Both the position numbers and the translations under genes were made by a program. The notes beneath the pieces were generated by a model that was given only the letters and a program-made list of their open reading frames with translations, was not told the DNA's origin and did not search any database. A stretch of DNA of 64,000 bases from Burkholderia latens. Lineage in GTDB: Bacteria; Pseudomonadota; Gammaproteobacteria; Burkholderiales; Burkholderiaceae. Shown in pieces: positions 16,492-26,307 of the stretch (positions are counted from its first letter, which is position 1; every line of letters starts with the position of its first letter). Location: NCBI RefSeq assembly GCF_001718795.1, contig NZ_CP013435.1, forward strand, positions 806,001 to 870,000, given 5' to 3'.

Positions 16492-17652
16492 TCAAACCGC
16501 GCGCTGCACGGTCCCCCGTCGTTCCCACAGCGCGGCCGCGACGAACGCGCCGACGCAGACGATCAGCACGCCGACCAGCGCGTTGCTGCCCAGTTGCTCC
16601 ATCAACGCGCCGGCAACCAGCGGCCCGCCGAAGCTTGCGGCGCTCCACGACGCCGACACGAGCGAGCTCGCGGTGACGAGCGCCGTGCCGCGAAAGCGTT
16701 CGCCGCATGCGACGAGCGACAGCGTATAGATGCTGCCGGCCGCCGCGCCGAGCACGAACAGCAGCGGCCAGCACAGCCACGGATTTGCGATCACGAAGGG
16801 CAGCAGCGGCAGGCCCGCGAGGACGATCCAGCCGGCGCCGAGGTGCACGCGTTCGCGGCCGAGCTTGTCCGCGAGCCAGCCGATCGGAAACTGCATCGCG
16901 GTATCGCCGAACAGCATGATCGACGCGAGCAGCACCGCGGTCGCACTCGCGACGCCGTGATCCATCGCATAGAGCGGCAGCAGCGACAGCGCGAGCGTGT
17001 CGAACAGCGCGAAGAAGCCGGTGCCGATGATCAAAGCGGGCATGCGCGGCAGCACGGCGAACCAGCTGTCGTGCGCTGCGTGATGCGCGTCGTCGCCGGC
17101 GAGCGGCGCGCGCCGGATCGTCGCGAGCGTCGGCAGCGCGAGCAGGAACAGCGCGCCGCACAGCGCGAAGCGGATGCCCGTCGCACCGGCGATCTGGCTG
17201 ACGAGCACCGGGCCGGCCATCTGGAACAGCGTGAAATTGGTCGCATAGATCGCGACCACGCGGCCGCGCGTCGAATCGTCGGCGAGCTGGTTGACCCACG
17301 CCTCGCCGATCGTGAACAGCAGCATCAACGCCGCGCCGCACAGCACGCGCAGCACGGCCCAGACGACGAGACTCGACGTGCACTGCATCAGCGCGGTGGC
17401 CGCGGCGAGCAGTACGACGGACACGACGATTGCCCGGCGCGCGCCGATCCGCCGCGCGAGCGCGGTAACGAACGGGACGATCGCGAGACCGCCGCCGGCC
17501 TGCGCCGCGGTCAGCATGCCGACGACGTTGGTGCCGTGCCCGGCTTCGGTCAATGCGAGTGCGGTGAGCGGCATCGTCGCGCCGGTGCCGAGGCCGACCA
17601 CCGCGACGCTAAGGATCAGCGCGAGGAAATCACGATTCAGAATGGCTTTCAT
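16492..17652 (-). CDS. MFS transporter (YcaD/YfcJ-like drug-resistance type)
   Basis: This 386-residue membrane carrier has about 12 hydrophobic helices. It begins MKAILNRDFLALILSVAVVGLGTGATMPL; loop motifs LARRIGARRAIVV and LADKLGRERVHLG are the MFS signature repeats, and FTIGEAWVNQLAD is typical of the YcaD-like group. The start at 17652 is chosen because the hydrophobic N-terminus begins there. Substrate is not predictable. It converges on the fumarylacetoacetase operon with the heptamer array between the two stops. Confidence 0.88.
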   Translation of the reverse strand: MKAILNRDFLALILSVAVVGLGTGATMPLTALALTEAGHGTNVVGMLTAAQAGGGLAIVPFVTALARRIGARRAIVVSVVLLAAATALMQCTSSLVVWAVLRVLCGAALMLLFTIGEAWVNQLADDSTRGRVVAIYATNFTLFQMAGPVLVSQIAGATGIRFALCGALFLLALPTLATIRRAPLAGDDAHHAAHDSWFAVLPRMPALIIGTGFFALFDTLALSLLPLYAMDHGVASATAVLLASIMLFGDTAMQFPIGWLADKLGRERVHLGAGWIVLAGLPLLPFVIANPWLCWPLLFVLGAAAGSIYTLSLVACGERFRGTALVTASSLVSASWSAASFGGPLVAGALMEQLGSNALVGVLIVCVGAFVAAALWERRGTVQRAV

Positions 17653-17756
17653 CGGCCGGGATGCTACACCGCGGACATTGAAAGGTCCATGAAGGCTGTC
17701 AGGGTCGAATGGCGTTGTGCTCGCAACGATCGGGGCAGCATGCCGGCAACGTCGCG

Positions 17757-18926
17757 TCAGACATACTCGGTCGGCACGGCCACCGGGCGGCGTTCGAGCG
17801 ACGCCGACCACAGCGTGAGCGCGAGCGCCGCGACGGCCATCGCGACGCCGACCCACGGCAGGTTGACGAGCGACACGCCGGAGCCGATCGCCATCCCGCC
17901 GAGCCACGCTCCCGTCGCGTTGCCGAGGTTGAACGCACCCTGATTCAGCGTCGACGCCAGGTTCGGCGCATCGCTTGCGCGGTCGACGATCAGGATCTGC
18001 AGCGGTGGCACGATCGCAAACGCGAGCATGCCCCACACGAAGATCGTCGCGAGCGCCGCGAACGGCACGTGCATCGTGCCGGCGAACAGCGCGAGGACGA
18101 CGCCGATCAGCGCGAGCGCCGCGATCAGCGACGGCATCCGGCGCCAGTCCGCGAGCTTGCCGCCGAGCGTGCCGCCCACGGTCAGGCCGGCGCCGAACAG
18201 CAGCAGCACGTAGGTGACCTGGCGCGGCGAGAAGCCCGTGACGTCCTCGAGGATCGGCGTGATGTACGTGAACACGCTGAACAGGCTCGCAGACGCGAGC
18301 ACGCTGATGCCGAGCACCATCAGCACCTGCGGGTGCTTCAGCACGCCGAATTCGCGCGTGATGCTGGTGTCGGGCATCGCCAGGTTCTTCGGCACGCATA
18401 CTGCAAGCGCGGCAGCCGCGGCGATGCCGATGCCGGTGACGGCCCAGAACGTTGCGCGCCAGCCGTATGCCTGGCCGAGCGCGGTGCCGAGCGGCACACC
18501 GAGCACGTTCGCGAGCGTGAGGCCGGTGAACATCAGCGCGATCGCCTGCGCACGGCGGTTCGGCGCGACGAGGCTGCTCGCGACGACCGAGCCGATGCCG
18601 AAAAATGCGCCGTGGCAGAACGCGGTGACGACCCGCGCAGCCATCAGCACCGCATAGCCGGGCGCGATCGCGCAGAACAGGTTGCCCGCGATGAACAGCC
18701 CGATCAGACCCATCAGCGCACGCTTGCGCGGCATCTTCGCGGTGACGACCGCGAGGATCGGCGCGCCGATCGTCACACCGAGCGCATAGCCCGACACGAG
18801 CATCCCGGCGGCCGGGATCGACACGCCGAGGTCGCGGGCGACGTTGGGCAGCAGCCCCATGATCACGAACTCGGTGGTACCGATTCCAAATGCGGCGACG
18901 GCAAGGGCGAAAAGAGGCAAGGGCAT
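17757..18926 (-). CDS. MFS transporter, DHA1 family (AraJ/YdhP-like)
   Basis: This 389-residue, roughly 12-helix carrier begins MPLPLFALAVAAFGIGTTEFVIMGLLP, the FxxGTTEFV motif characteristic of the AraJ/YdhP/NepI branch of drug:H+ antiporters. TAKMPRKRAL is the loop 2-3 motif. Members export sugars, purine ribonucleosides, arabinose derivatives or drugs; the substrate here is unknown. It is transcribed in the same direction as the preceding MFS gene with a 104-base gap, so cotranscription is possible but not required. Confidence 0.9.
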   Translation of the reverse strand: MPLPLFALAVAAFGIGTTEFVIMGLLPNVARDLGVSIPAAGMLVSGYALGVTIGAPILAVVTAKMPRKRALMGLIGLFIAGNLFCAIAPGYAVLMAARVVTAFCHGAFFGIGSVVASSLVAPNRRAQAIALMFTGLTLANVLGVPLGTALGQAYGWRATFWAVTGIGIAAAAALAVCVPKNLAMPDTSITREFGVLKHPQVLMVLGISVLASASLFSVFTYITPILEDVTGFSPRQVTYVLLLFGAGLTVGGTLGGKLADWRRMPSLIAALALIGVVLALFAGTMHVPFAALATIFVWGMLAFAIVPPLQILIVDRASDAPNLASTLNQGAFNLGNATGAWLGGMAIGSGVSLVNLPWVGVAMAVAALALTLWSASLERRPVAVPTEYV

Positions 18927-19188
18927 CGCGGTGGGCTACGGAAAAAGGCGCGGCCCGAGGTCGGCGCGGGATGCGCGGGACGGGCACGGCAAAGAGCTGT
19001 CAGCCGCGATTCTACTTCAGTGAAAACCCTGACGCCCGGCGCCAAAATAGATAGTGCCGCCGTGCGCCCAAGCGTGGCGGCGCGCGCGACACGGTGGGAC
19101 CGTGCGGTGTCCGGCAGCGCGGCGCGCCGCGAAATATCGGGCCGGAACACAGCCGCGAAATCCGTGCGTTACTCGACCGCTCCCTAGG

Positions 19189-19953
19189 TTAGCGCCGCGG
19201 TAATGTGTCGCCCGGCGTCCGGGCTGCGGCTTCGTCCGGCGCAACGTTCGCGCGCGACGGCGACGTGTCGCCAGCCGGACTCACGCAGGCCGCGGCGCAG
19301 CCGGCTTCAGCCGTCGCCGGCGCATCCCAGCCGTTCTCGAACAGGCACGCTTCGATCGGCATCCGCGCCGCCCAGCGCTCCTCCTCGAGCATCGGCTTTG
19401 CATAGAACGCGTCGACATGGCCGACGCACAGCACCGCGATCGGTTTCGCGCCGGCCGGCATGCCGAGCAGCGTGCGCAGTGCGTCGACGTCGAACAGCGA
19501 CACCCAGCCCATCCCGAGCCCTTCCGCGCGCGCGGCGAGCCACATGTTCTGGATCGCGCACGCCGCGGACGCGAGGTCCATCTCCGGCAGCGTGCGGCGG
19601 CCGAATACGTGGCGCTCGCGATCGTCGGCCAGCGCGACGACCAGCAGTTCGCCGCATTCGCGCACGCCTTCGACCTTCAGCCGCATGAATTCGTCCTGCC
19701 GCTCGCCGAGCGCATCGGCGGTCGCGCGGCGCTCGGCCTCGACGAGTGCATGGATCGCGATGCGCAGCGCGGGATCGGTGATGCGGATGAAGCGCCACGG
19801 CTGCATGAAGCCGACGCTCGGCGCGTGGTGCGCGGCGCGCAGCAGGCGCGCGAGCGTGGCCGGATCGACGGGCGCCGGCGTGAAGTGGCGCATGTCGCGC
19901 CGTTCGAAGATCGCGCGGTAAACCGCGGCAATGGCGGATTCGTCGAAACGCAT
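19189..19953 (-). CDS. bluB: 5,6-Dimethylbenzimidazole synthase BluB
   Basis: This 254-residue nitroreductase-fold enzyme fragments FMNH2 to make the lower ligand of vitamin B12. The BluB signatures IFERRDMRHFTPAPVDPATL (about residues 15-34) and AAHHAPSVGFMQPWRFIRI (about 41-59), plus LPEMDLASAACAIQNMWLAARAEGLGMGWVSLFD landmarks, distinguish it from ordinary nitroreductases. A Ser/Ala/Pro-rich tail of about 35 residues after the core (from CLFENGWDAPAT) is not needed for the fold. No cobalamin genes flank it, so it is a stand-alone copy. Confidence 0.9.
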   Translation of the reverse strand: MRFDESAIAAVYRAIFERRDMRHFTPAPVDPATLARLLRAAHHAPSVGFMQPWRFIRITDPALRIAIHALVEAERRATADALGERQDEFMRLKVEGVRECGELLVVALADDRERHVFGRRTLPEMDLASAACAIQNMWLAARAEGLGMGWVSLFDVDALRTLLGMPAGAKPIAVLCVGHVDAFYAKPMLEEERWAARMPIEACLFENGWDAPATAEAGCAAACVSPAGDTSPSRANVAPDEAAARTPGDTLPRR

Positions 19954-20093
19954 GAGCGGCAGAAGCAGGGGGAGGTGGGCGCAACGATAGCAGACGATGC
20001 GCGAGCGGCGTTACATCATTCGAAACAAAACGCCCAACCGTTGACGGATGCGCCGGAAGAACGCCGTGTCCGACACGCACCGGATGCCGTCGG

Positions 20094-21092
20094 TCAGCGT
20101 CCCGCCGTGACGACGTTGGCCGGTGTGCCGGCGTGCCACGCGTCGATGTTCAGCAGCGTCGTGTGCGCGATCTCTGCAAGCGCCTCGCGCGTGAAGAACG
20201 CCTGGTGCGACGTGACGATCACGTTCGGGAACGTGAGCAGGCGCGCGAGCACGTCATCTTGCAGCGGCAGGTCGGAATGATCCTCGAAGAACAGGCCGCT
20301 TTCTTCCTCGTACACGTCGAGCCCGAGATGGCCGAGCTGGCCGCTCTTGAGCGCGTCGATCAGCGCCTGCGCGTCGACGAGACCGCCGCGGCCGGTGTTG
20401 ATCAGCATTGCGCCGTGCTTCATCCGCGCGAGTGTCCTCGCGTTGATCAGATGGTGGGTGGACGGCAGCAGCGGACAGTGCAGGCTCACGATGTCGGCGC
20501 CGTGCAGCAGATCGTCGAGCTCGACGTAGCGCGCGCCGAACGCGATCAGCTCTTCGTCGTAGGGCGGCATCGAATGCGCGAGCACGTGCATTCCGAAGCC
20601 CATCATGATCTTCGCGAACACGCGGCCGATCAGCCCGGTGCCGATCACGCCGACGGTCTTGCCGTGCAGGTCGAAGCCGAGCAGCCCGTTCAGCGAGAAG
20701 TCGCCTTCGCGCGTGCGCGCAACGGCGCGCGGCAGCCGGCGATTGAGCGCGAGGATCAGCGCGACCGCATGTTCGGCAACCGCGTGCGGCGAATAGGCTG
20801 GCACGCGCACGACCGCGATGCCGAGCCGCTCGGCCGCTGCCAGATCGACATGGTTGAAGCCTGCCGAGCGCAGCGCGATCAGCCGGGTGCCGCCGTCGGC
20901 GAGCCGCTCGAGCACGGCCGCGTCGACGGTGTCGTTGACGAACGGGCACACGACTTCATAGCCGTGCGCGAGGATCGCGGTTTCCGCGTCGAGATGGGAG
21001 GGTTGAAAGTGCAGCCGATAGCCGAACTGCCGATTCGCGGCGGTAAACGATTCGTCGTCGTACTGCCGGCTGCTGAACAGGATCACGCGCAC
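20094..21092 (-). CDS. 2-Hydroxyacid dehydrogenase, D-lactate dehydrogenase (LdhA) type
   Basis: This 332-residue NAD-dependent enzyme has a flavodoxin-like catalytic domain and a central Rossmann domain with VGVIGTGLIGRVFAKIMMGFG. The catalytic triad is visible: Arg in LRSAGFNHVD, Glu in DVYEEESGLFFED and His in VIVTSHQAFFTREAL. The YEEESGLFFED and N-terminal SSRQYDDESFTAANRQ features are specific to the fermentative D-lactate dehydrogenase group. Pyruvate to D-lactate is the likely reaction; another 2-keto acid is possible. It lies 30 bases downstream of the LysR gene on the same strand. Confidence 0.9.
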   Translation of the reverse strand: MRVILFSSRQYDDESFTAANRQFGYRLHFQPSHLDAETAILAHGYEVVCPFVNDTVDAAVLERLADGGTRLIALRSAGFNHVDLAAAERLGIAVVRVPAYSPHAVAEHAVALILALNRRLPRAVARTREGDFSLNGLLGFDLHGKTVGVIGTGLIGRVFAKIMMGFGMHVLAHSMPPYDEELIAFGARYVELDDLLHGADIVSLHCPLLPSTHHLINARTLARMKHGAMLINTGRGGLVDAQALIDALKSGQLGHLGLDVYEEESGLFFEDHSDLPLQDDVLARLLTFPNVIVTSHQAFFTREALAEIAHTTLLNIDAWHAGTPANVVTAGR

Positions 21093-21122
21093 GCTGCACC
21101 TCCGATGGCTATCGCGTGCAGT

Positions 21123-22106
21123 CTACTGCAGCCCCGTGACGATATCGGTGCGATCGGGCCCGCGCGGCGTGTGCAGGAAGTCGTACGCGGTGCGTTCGCG
21201 GGCCGCCTCGACGCCGAAATGCTCGAGCGCGTGCTCGACGAAGCTGCGCGTGCGGGCCGGCACGTATTGGCGGTTCGGGTAGACGAGCGACAGCTGCGCG
21301 TCCGGATCGTCGATCCGGTAGCCGGGCAGCAGGCGCACGAGCGTGCCGTTGGCGATGGCTTCGGCGGCGCACGGTTCGGGCAGCACCGCGATGCCGGACC
21401 CGGCGACGGCCGCCGACTGCACGAGCGCGAGCTGGTTGACCGTGCAGGTGGGGCGCACCGTGACCGGATGCGTGACGCCGTCGTGGCCGATGAGCCGCCA
21501 CGACGGCGCATGCTGATGCGGCGCGAGCGTGACCCAGTCGTGGCCCGGCAGATCGTCGGGCGCGCGCGGCTCGCCGCGCCGTTCGAGATACGCGGGCGCT
21601 GCGCAGGCGACGAACGGATTAGGCGGCAGTGCATGGCCGATCAGCGTCGGGTTGCCGTCGAGCCGGTTGCCGGTGACGATGCCGACGTCGTAGCCCGAAT
21701 CGAGCACGTCGAGCGGCCCGTCGGCGACGGTGAGCTGCACGCGCAATTCGGGGTAGCGGTGACGGAACTCGCTGATGAGCGGCGTCAGCGCGAGCGGTGA
21801 CAGCAGCCCCGACGCGACGACGCGCAGCGTGCCGGCCGGCTCGCGCACCGCGTGTGCGACGGACGCCTCGAGATGATCGAATTCCTCGAGCAGCGCGCGG
21901 CAGCCGTCGAGGTAGCGCAGGCCCGCCTCCGTCAGCGACAGGTTGCGCGTGGTGCGGTGGATCAGCCGCGTGTTCAGGTGAGACTCGAGCATCGCGATCG
22001 AGCGCGTGACGAGCGCGTTGGATACGCCGAGATGGTGCGCCGCGCGCCGGAAGCTCTGCTGCTCGGCGACGCAGACGAACACACGCATGGTCTGAATCTG
22101 GTTCAT
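21123..22106 (-). CDS. LysR-family transcriptional regulator
   Basis: This 327-residue regulator has an N-terminal winged HTH (MNQIQTMRVFVCVAEQQSFRRAAHHLGVSNALVTRSI, residues 1-60) and a type 2 periplasmic-binding-like effector domain (about 90-300). Start at 22106 is the usual LysR N-terminus; an upstream GTG/ATG frame to 22160 adds non-conserved residues. It probably shares a transcript with the D-lactate-dehydrogenase-like gene 30 bases downstream, which may be its target. Effector unknown. Confidence 0.92.
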   Translation of the reverse strand: MNQIQTMRVFVCVAEQQSFRRAAHHLGVSNALVTRSIAMLESHLNTRLIHRTTRNLSLTEAGLRYLDGCRALLEEFDHLEASVAHAVREPAGTLRVVASGLLSPLALTPLISEFRHRYPELRVQLTVADGPLDVLDSGYDVGIVTGNRLDGNPTLIGHALPPNPFVACAAPAYLERRGEPRAPDDLPGHDWVTLAPHQHAPSWRLIGHDGVTHPVTVRPTCTVNQLALVQSAAVAGSGIAVLPEPCAAEAIANGTLVRLLPGYRIDDPDAQLSLVYPNRQYVPARTRSFVEHALEHFGVEAARERTAYDFLHTPRGPDRTDIVTGLQ

Positions 22107-22856
22107 GGCTCGCGGATTTCTGGCCCGGTGAATGATTATGGTTGTGATTTTTCGTTGCACGACCTGGAAAACCGTCGCGCGACGTCCGGCTTTCGTTCGT
22201 ATCGAAAAACCGGTTTTCGATTCTGCAGACGATTGTTCATTACGAAGGCGTTACTCGTCAACCTGAGAAAATGGGCGGGTTGCGTAAAATCGAAATCGCG
22301 AGTATCGGTTTAACGCAATGACGCGCCTGCAGAGCGCCGCGGATTTGCCGAGGCGGCTTGAAGCAACTGCATGATGGTCGAATTTGTATATGTAAATCAA
22401 TGCTTTGTCTTTGGTGTTCGGTCGCTGAGACGATAATGGGGTGAAATCGATCGCCAATTCATGCTGCGATAATGGATGTTTTTGCGCGGGTCTGGCTTTC
22501 GTGGACCGATTCCATCCGCGTGATTTTTATCGTGACGACGGGTAATCCGGGCGATACGCGCGTGGTGCTGAACGCGAGCATCCCGGATTCGCCGCGATAT
22601 TGCCGGAGAAAATCGCGGCTATCGGCGTTTGCATGGAACCGTTTCGGCGGCGCGTCGCAATGCGGCGCGAATCGGCGCCACAATCGTGCAATGCCCGCAC
22701 GGACGGCTGGCCCGGTCCGTCGACCGGGCCACCGTCACGCTGTCCGGCCGCGTGTGCCTCTTGCGCGCGGGCGCGGAACGCGGAATGATCGATTACTTTC
22801 GCCATGCCGTGCGGCGAACGACGTCCGTGCGTTTTTTCCTTCCTCCTCTACCAGCC
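22107..22856. other. 750-base gap between LysR gene and class V aminotransferase
   Basis: This is one of the longest gene-free stretches of the window. It is less GC-rich than the surroundings from about 22120 to 22470. A near-perfect inverted repeat is present: ATCGAAAA (22201-22208) with TTTTCGAT (22214-22221), 95 bases before the LysR start. Open frames crossing 22460-22860 have shadow-like composition and do not resemble any family I know. A minus-strand frame at 22459-22683 (74 residues) cannot be excluded as a small gene, but nothing supports it. Confidence 0.55.
22201..22221. promoter_or_regulatory. Inverted repeat upstream of LysR gene
   Basis: Arms ATCGAAAA and TTTTCGAT (8 bp each) flank a five-base centre in the gap upstream of the LysR gene. 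It could be the LysR autoregulatory site, although it lacks the classic T-N11-A form. Function is unproven. Confidence 0.35.
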
Positions 22857-24068
22857 ATGTCCATCGATTACTCGCCGATTCCCTGTCCCGTCGTCGTGCC
22901 GCTCGACGCGATCCTGCCCGAAGAACCGCTGCTGATGATGGGGGCCGGCCCGGTTCCGATTCCGGCCGCCGTTGCGAAGGCGAACACGATCGTGATCAAC
23001 CACCTCGGCGCGACGATGGCGAAGATCATCGAGCAGGTGAAGGAAATGGCGCGCTACGTGTTCCAGACGCGCACGAAGTGGGTGCTCGGCGTCGCCGGCC
23101 CGGGCTCCGCCGCGATGGAGATGGCGATCTCGAATCTCGCATGGCGCGGCACGCGCGTACTGTCGATCCGCAACGGCTTCTTCAGCGCACGGATGGCCGA
23201 AATGGCGACCCGCGTCGGCGCCGACGTCGCGACGCTCGAAGTGGCGGACCGTGCGGTCGCGAGCCTCGACGAGATTGCCGATGCGATCGCGCGCGAGCGC
23301 CCGGAGATCGTCACGATCGTGCAGGGCGAGACGTCGAATACCGTGTGGAACCGCGACCTGCGCGACATCGCGGCACTCGCGAAGGCGGCCGGCGCGCTGG
23401 TCGTGGTCGATGCGGTGTGCACGCTGTCGACGATGCCGCTCGAAATGGACGCGTGGGGCATCGACGCTGTGATCACCGGCGGCCAGAAGGGGTTGTCGTC
23501 GATCCCCGGCGTGTCGCTGATCGCGTTCTCCGACGCCGCGTGGGAGCGGATGAAGCAGCGTCCCGAGCCGAACGCGCACTGGTGCCTCGACATGGCGCTC
23601 GCCGAGAACTTCTGGCACAACGCGGGGTATCACTATACGGCGCCGGTGTCCGGCGTGCTCGCGCTGCACGAGGCGCTGCGGCTCGTGTGCGCGGAAACGC
23701 TCGAAAGCCGCTTCGCGCGCCATCTGCGCTGTTCGCTCGCGCTGCAGGCCGGCGTCGAGGCGATGGGTCTCGCGCTCTATGCGCCGAAGGACTGCCGGCT
23801 CAATTCGGTGGTCGGAATAGAGACGCCCGAAGGGCTCACGCCCGGGATGGTGTGCGGTCACATCTCGAAGCAGTACCAGGTCGAGATCTCGGGCTCGTTC
23901 GGCTTGCCGATCGTGCGAATCGGCCAGATGGGCGAGCAGTGCCGGGAACACAACCTGTTCCGCACGCTCCATGCGTTCGGCCGCACGATGGTCGACCTGA
24001 AGGTGCCGGTCGACCTGCCGGCCGGCGTGGCCGCGCTCGAGCAGGAACTGTCGAGGCGGGGCGCGTAA
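22857..24068 (+). CDS. Class V aminotransferase (alanine-glyoxylate / serine-pyruvate type)
   Basis: This 403-residue PLP enzyme has the fold-type I class V layout: MMGAGPVPIPAAV near the N-terminus, GPGSAAMEMAISNL for the phosphate region, ETSNTVWN, VVDAVCTLSTMPLEMD, and ITGGQKGLSSIPGVS with the Schiff-base lysine at K211. The family includes alanine-glyoxylate, serine-glyoxylate and pyridoxamine-pyruvate transaminases; the exact amino acid cannot be read here. The start at 22857 is chosen because homology begins at MSIDYSPIPC; an in-frame extension reaches 22629 but is non-conserved. It converges on an AraC gene. Confidence 0.87.
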   Translation: MSIDYSPIPCPVVVPLDAILPEEPLLMMGAGPVPIPAAVAKANTIVINHLGATMAKIIEQVKEMARYVFQTRTKWVLGVAGPGSAAMEMAISNLAWRGTRVLSIRNGFFSARMAEMATRVGADVATLEVADRAVASLDEIADAIARERPEIVTIVQGETSNTVWNRDLRDIAALAKAAGALVVVDAVCTLSTMPLEMDAWGIDAVITGGQKGLSSIPGVSLIAFSDAAWERMKQRPEPNAHWCLDMALAENFWHNAGYHYTAPVSGVLALHEALRLVCAETLESRFARHLRCSLALQAGVEAMGLALYAPKDCRLNSVVGIETPEGLTPGMVCGHISKQYQVEISGSFGLPIVRIGQMGEQCREHNLFRTLHAFGRTMVDLKVPVDLPAGVAALEQELSRRGA

Positions 24069-24123
24069 GCGGGGCGGTGCCGGCGGGCGCGCAGCGCGGC
24101 CGTCCATTGAATGGCGCGGCTGC

Positions 24124-25059
24124 TCAGCCGCCTTGCATCGCGCGCCGGTACGCGTTCGGCGTCGTGCCGTGCGCGTCGCGAAAGCGATGGCTGAAGTGCC
24201 CGGCGTTCGCATAGCCGCACTCGGCCGCGACCTGCGCGAGCGGCAGCGCCGTCGTGCGCAGCAGCAGCCGCGCCCGTGCGAGCCGCTGCTCGGCCACCCA
24301 CGCGTGCGGCGCGCGGCCGAACGACAGCCGGAACATCCGCGCGAAGTGGTATTCGGACAGCGCGGCGACGTTCGCCAGTTCGCCAAGCGTGAGCGGCTGC
24401 GACAGGTAGGTGTCGATATAGTCGCGCACGCGACGCCGTACAGCCGGCGCGAGACCGCCACGGAACGGCGTGTCGGTGCGAGCCGTGCTCTGGCCGCGCA
24501 GCAGCAGGCTCAGCACGTCGTGCGCGGCCTCGTTCACGCGCAATTTCCCGTCCGCGTCGTCCCAGCGCTCGAGCGCGAGCGTACGCAACTGCGCGGCCAT
24601 GCGCGCATCCTCGAAATAGGTGCGGTCGGCGAGCTTGAGCTCTCGCGGTTCGCGGTCGAGCTCGCGGATCGCGCGCTGCGTGAAGTGTTCGGGAAGGAAG
24701 TACAGGTGGATGAAGTGCATCTCGCCGCGCACCCACCAGCGCGATTCGTGGTCGCCGGGCAGCGCGCACAACAGGCTCGGCGCGCCGTAGCGCGGCACGC
24801 GTTCGCGCTCCGTCCGGTAGCCGCCGTCGAGATAGCACGACAGCGTATGGTGGCCGGGCTGTTCGTAGATCGTTTCGCTTTCGTCGGTGATGCGCGTCCA
24901 TTCGGCGATCGCGAGATGGTCGCCGAGCCATGCGAAGCGCTCGAGCGTTGCGTTCGCCTCGGCGAGCGTGCGGCACACCGAGTGCAGGCCGAATGGCATC
25001 GCGCCGCCGGCCAGGGCGGCGGCGTGGTCGACGGGCGGGGCGTACAGGGGCGAACTCAT
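24124..25059 (-). CDS. AraC-family transcriptional regulator
   Basis: This 311-residue regulator has an N-terminal cupin-like sensing domain (residues about 40-190) and two C-terminal HTH motifs (LTLGELANVAALSEYHFARMFRLSFG, then ALPLAQVAAECGYANAGHFSHRFRDAHGTTP). The start at 25059 was preferred over 25119 because the extra residues are arginine-rich and non-conserved. It is divergent from an EamA exporter gene 133 bases away, the usual arrangement for a regulator of an efflux gene. Confidence 0.92.
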   Translation of the reverse strand: MSSPLYAPPVDHAAALAGGAMPFGLHSVCRTLAEANATLERFAWLGDHLAIAEWTRITDESETIYEQPGHHTLSCYLDGGYRTERERVPRYGAPSLLCALPGDHESRWWVRGEMHFIHLYFLPEHFTQRAIRELDREPRELKLADRTYFEDARMAAQLRTLALERWDDADGKLRVNEAAHDVLSLLLRGQSTARTDTPFRGGLAPAVRRRVRDYIDTYLSQPLTLGELANVAALSEYHFARMFRLSFGRAPHAWVAEQRLARARLLLRTTALPLAQVAAECGYANAGHFSHRFRDAHGTTPNAYRRAMQGG

Positions 25060-25192
25060 GATGGGACGAGTATAAGCTCGCGCGCCGAGCGCCGTGCGGC
25101 GCCGCGAAAAAGACCGCAATTTCGGACAATCCGCAGCGGCGGGGCGGCCGCATAGTCGCAGTCCGTTTCACTCGTTTCGCTTCGCCGCCGCC

Positions 25193-26083
25193 ATGAACCT
25201 GTCGCTCTATTTCGTCACCGTGCTGATCTGGGGCACCACCTGGATCGCAATCAAGTGGCAGCTCGGCGCCGTGCCGCCGCCCGTGTCGATCGCGTGGCGC
25301 TTCTGGCTAGCGTCCGCCGTGCTGTTTGCGCTGCTGCGCGTGATGCGCCGGCCGGTGCGCCCGCCGCGCGAGGCGTGGCGCTACCTCGTCGCGCAGGGCT
25401 TCGCGCTGTTCTGCCTGAATTTCCTGTGCTTCTACTATGCGGAGCAGGTCGTGCCGAGCGGCCTCGTCGCGGTGATCTTCTCGACCGCGCCGCTGCTGAA
25501 TTCGATCAACGGCCGGCTGTTCATGGGCCGTCCGTTGCGGCCGTCCGCGATCGCCGGCGCGCTGCTCGGGCTGACCGGCATCGCGTGTCTGTTCTGGCAG
25601 CAAATGGCCGGACATCTGGACGATCATGCAACGTGGATCGGCCTCGCGATCGCGTTCGCCGGCACGATGTGCTTCTCGGCCGGCAACCTGCTGTCGAGCC
25701 GGATGCAGTCGATGGGCCTGCACCCGCTCGCGACCAACGGCTGGGCGATGCTGATCGGCGCGGGGATCCTGACGATCGGCAGCGCGGCGGCCGGATTGCC
25801 GTTCATGATCGATCCGAGCCCGCGCTATCTCGGCGCGCTCGTCTATCTGGCCGTGCCGGGATCGGTGATCGGCTTTACCGCGTACCTGACGCTCGTCGGG
25901 CGGATCGGGCCGGAGCGCGCCGCATATTGCACGGTGCTGTTCCCGATCGTCGCGCTGGCCGTGTCGACTATCTTCGAAGGCTACCAATGGTCGCCGCTCG
26001 CGGTGATCGGCCTGCTGCTCGTGCTCGCCGGCAATCTCGTTGCTTTCGATCTGGCGCGGCGGTTGTTCTTGCGGACGGCTTGA
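25193..26083 (+). CDS. EamA/DMT-family transporter
   Basis: This 296-residue inner-membrane protein has about ten hydrophobic helices in two EamA repeats (residues about 1-140 and 150-290). It begins MNLSLYFVTVLIWGTTWIAIKWQ, the typical GTTW first helix, and contains YYAEQVVPSGLVAVIFSTAPL. Members export amino acids, metabolites or drugs; substrate unknown. The divergent AraC gene is the likely regulator. Confidence 0.9.
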   Translation: MNLSLYFVTVLIWGTTWIAIKWQLGAVPPPVSIAWRFWLASAVLFALLRVMRRPVRPPREAWRYLVAQGFALFCLNFLCFYYAEQVVPSGLVAVIFSTAPLLNSINGRLFMGRPLRPSAIAGALLGLTGIACLFWQQMAGHLDDHATWIGLAIAFAGTMCFSAGNLLSSRMQSMGLHPLATNGWAMLIGAGILTIGSAAAGLPFMIDPSPRYLGALVYLAVPGSVIGFTAYLTLVGRIGPERAAYCTVLFPIVALAVSTIFEGYQWSPLAVIGLLLVLAGNLVAFDLARRLFLRTA

Positions 26084-26307
26084 TCCCGTTCGCGGCGGTG
26101 CGTGCGCACGATCGGGGATCCGGCGCACGGGTCGGTTGTGGCTAACCTGATTTTCGCTTCGGCGCGGCGCTGCGATCGTGCAGAACCCAAGCTTTCGCTA
26201 ACGAACGCGGTTCCGTTCGGGCGCTACCCCGATGCGGCTCGCGTACTGCAGCACGCCAACGTGCTGCCGAGTCAGGCCGCGTCGCGCGGCGCGTGCGGCA
26301 CCCGGCG

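Noticed and set aside
16065..16729. Long open frames across the heptamer array, both strands
   Set aside because: They exist only because a 7-bp unit has no stop in several frames; the peptides are simple 7-residue repeats with no start signals.
16492..18987. 831-residue minus-strand frame covering two MFS genes
   Set aside because: Only the part from 17652 down encodes the carrier; the upstream part is out of frame with the second carrier.
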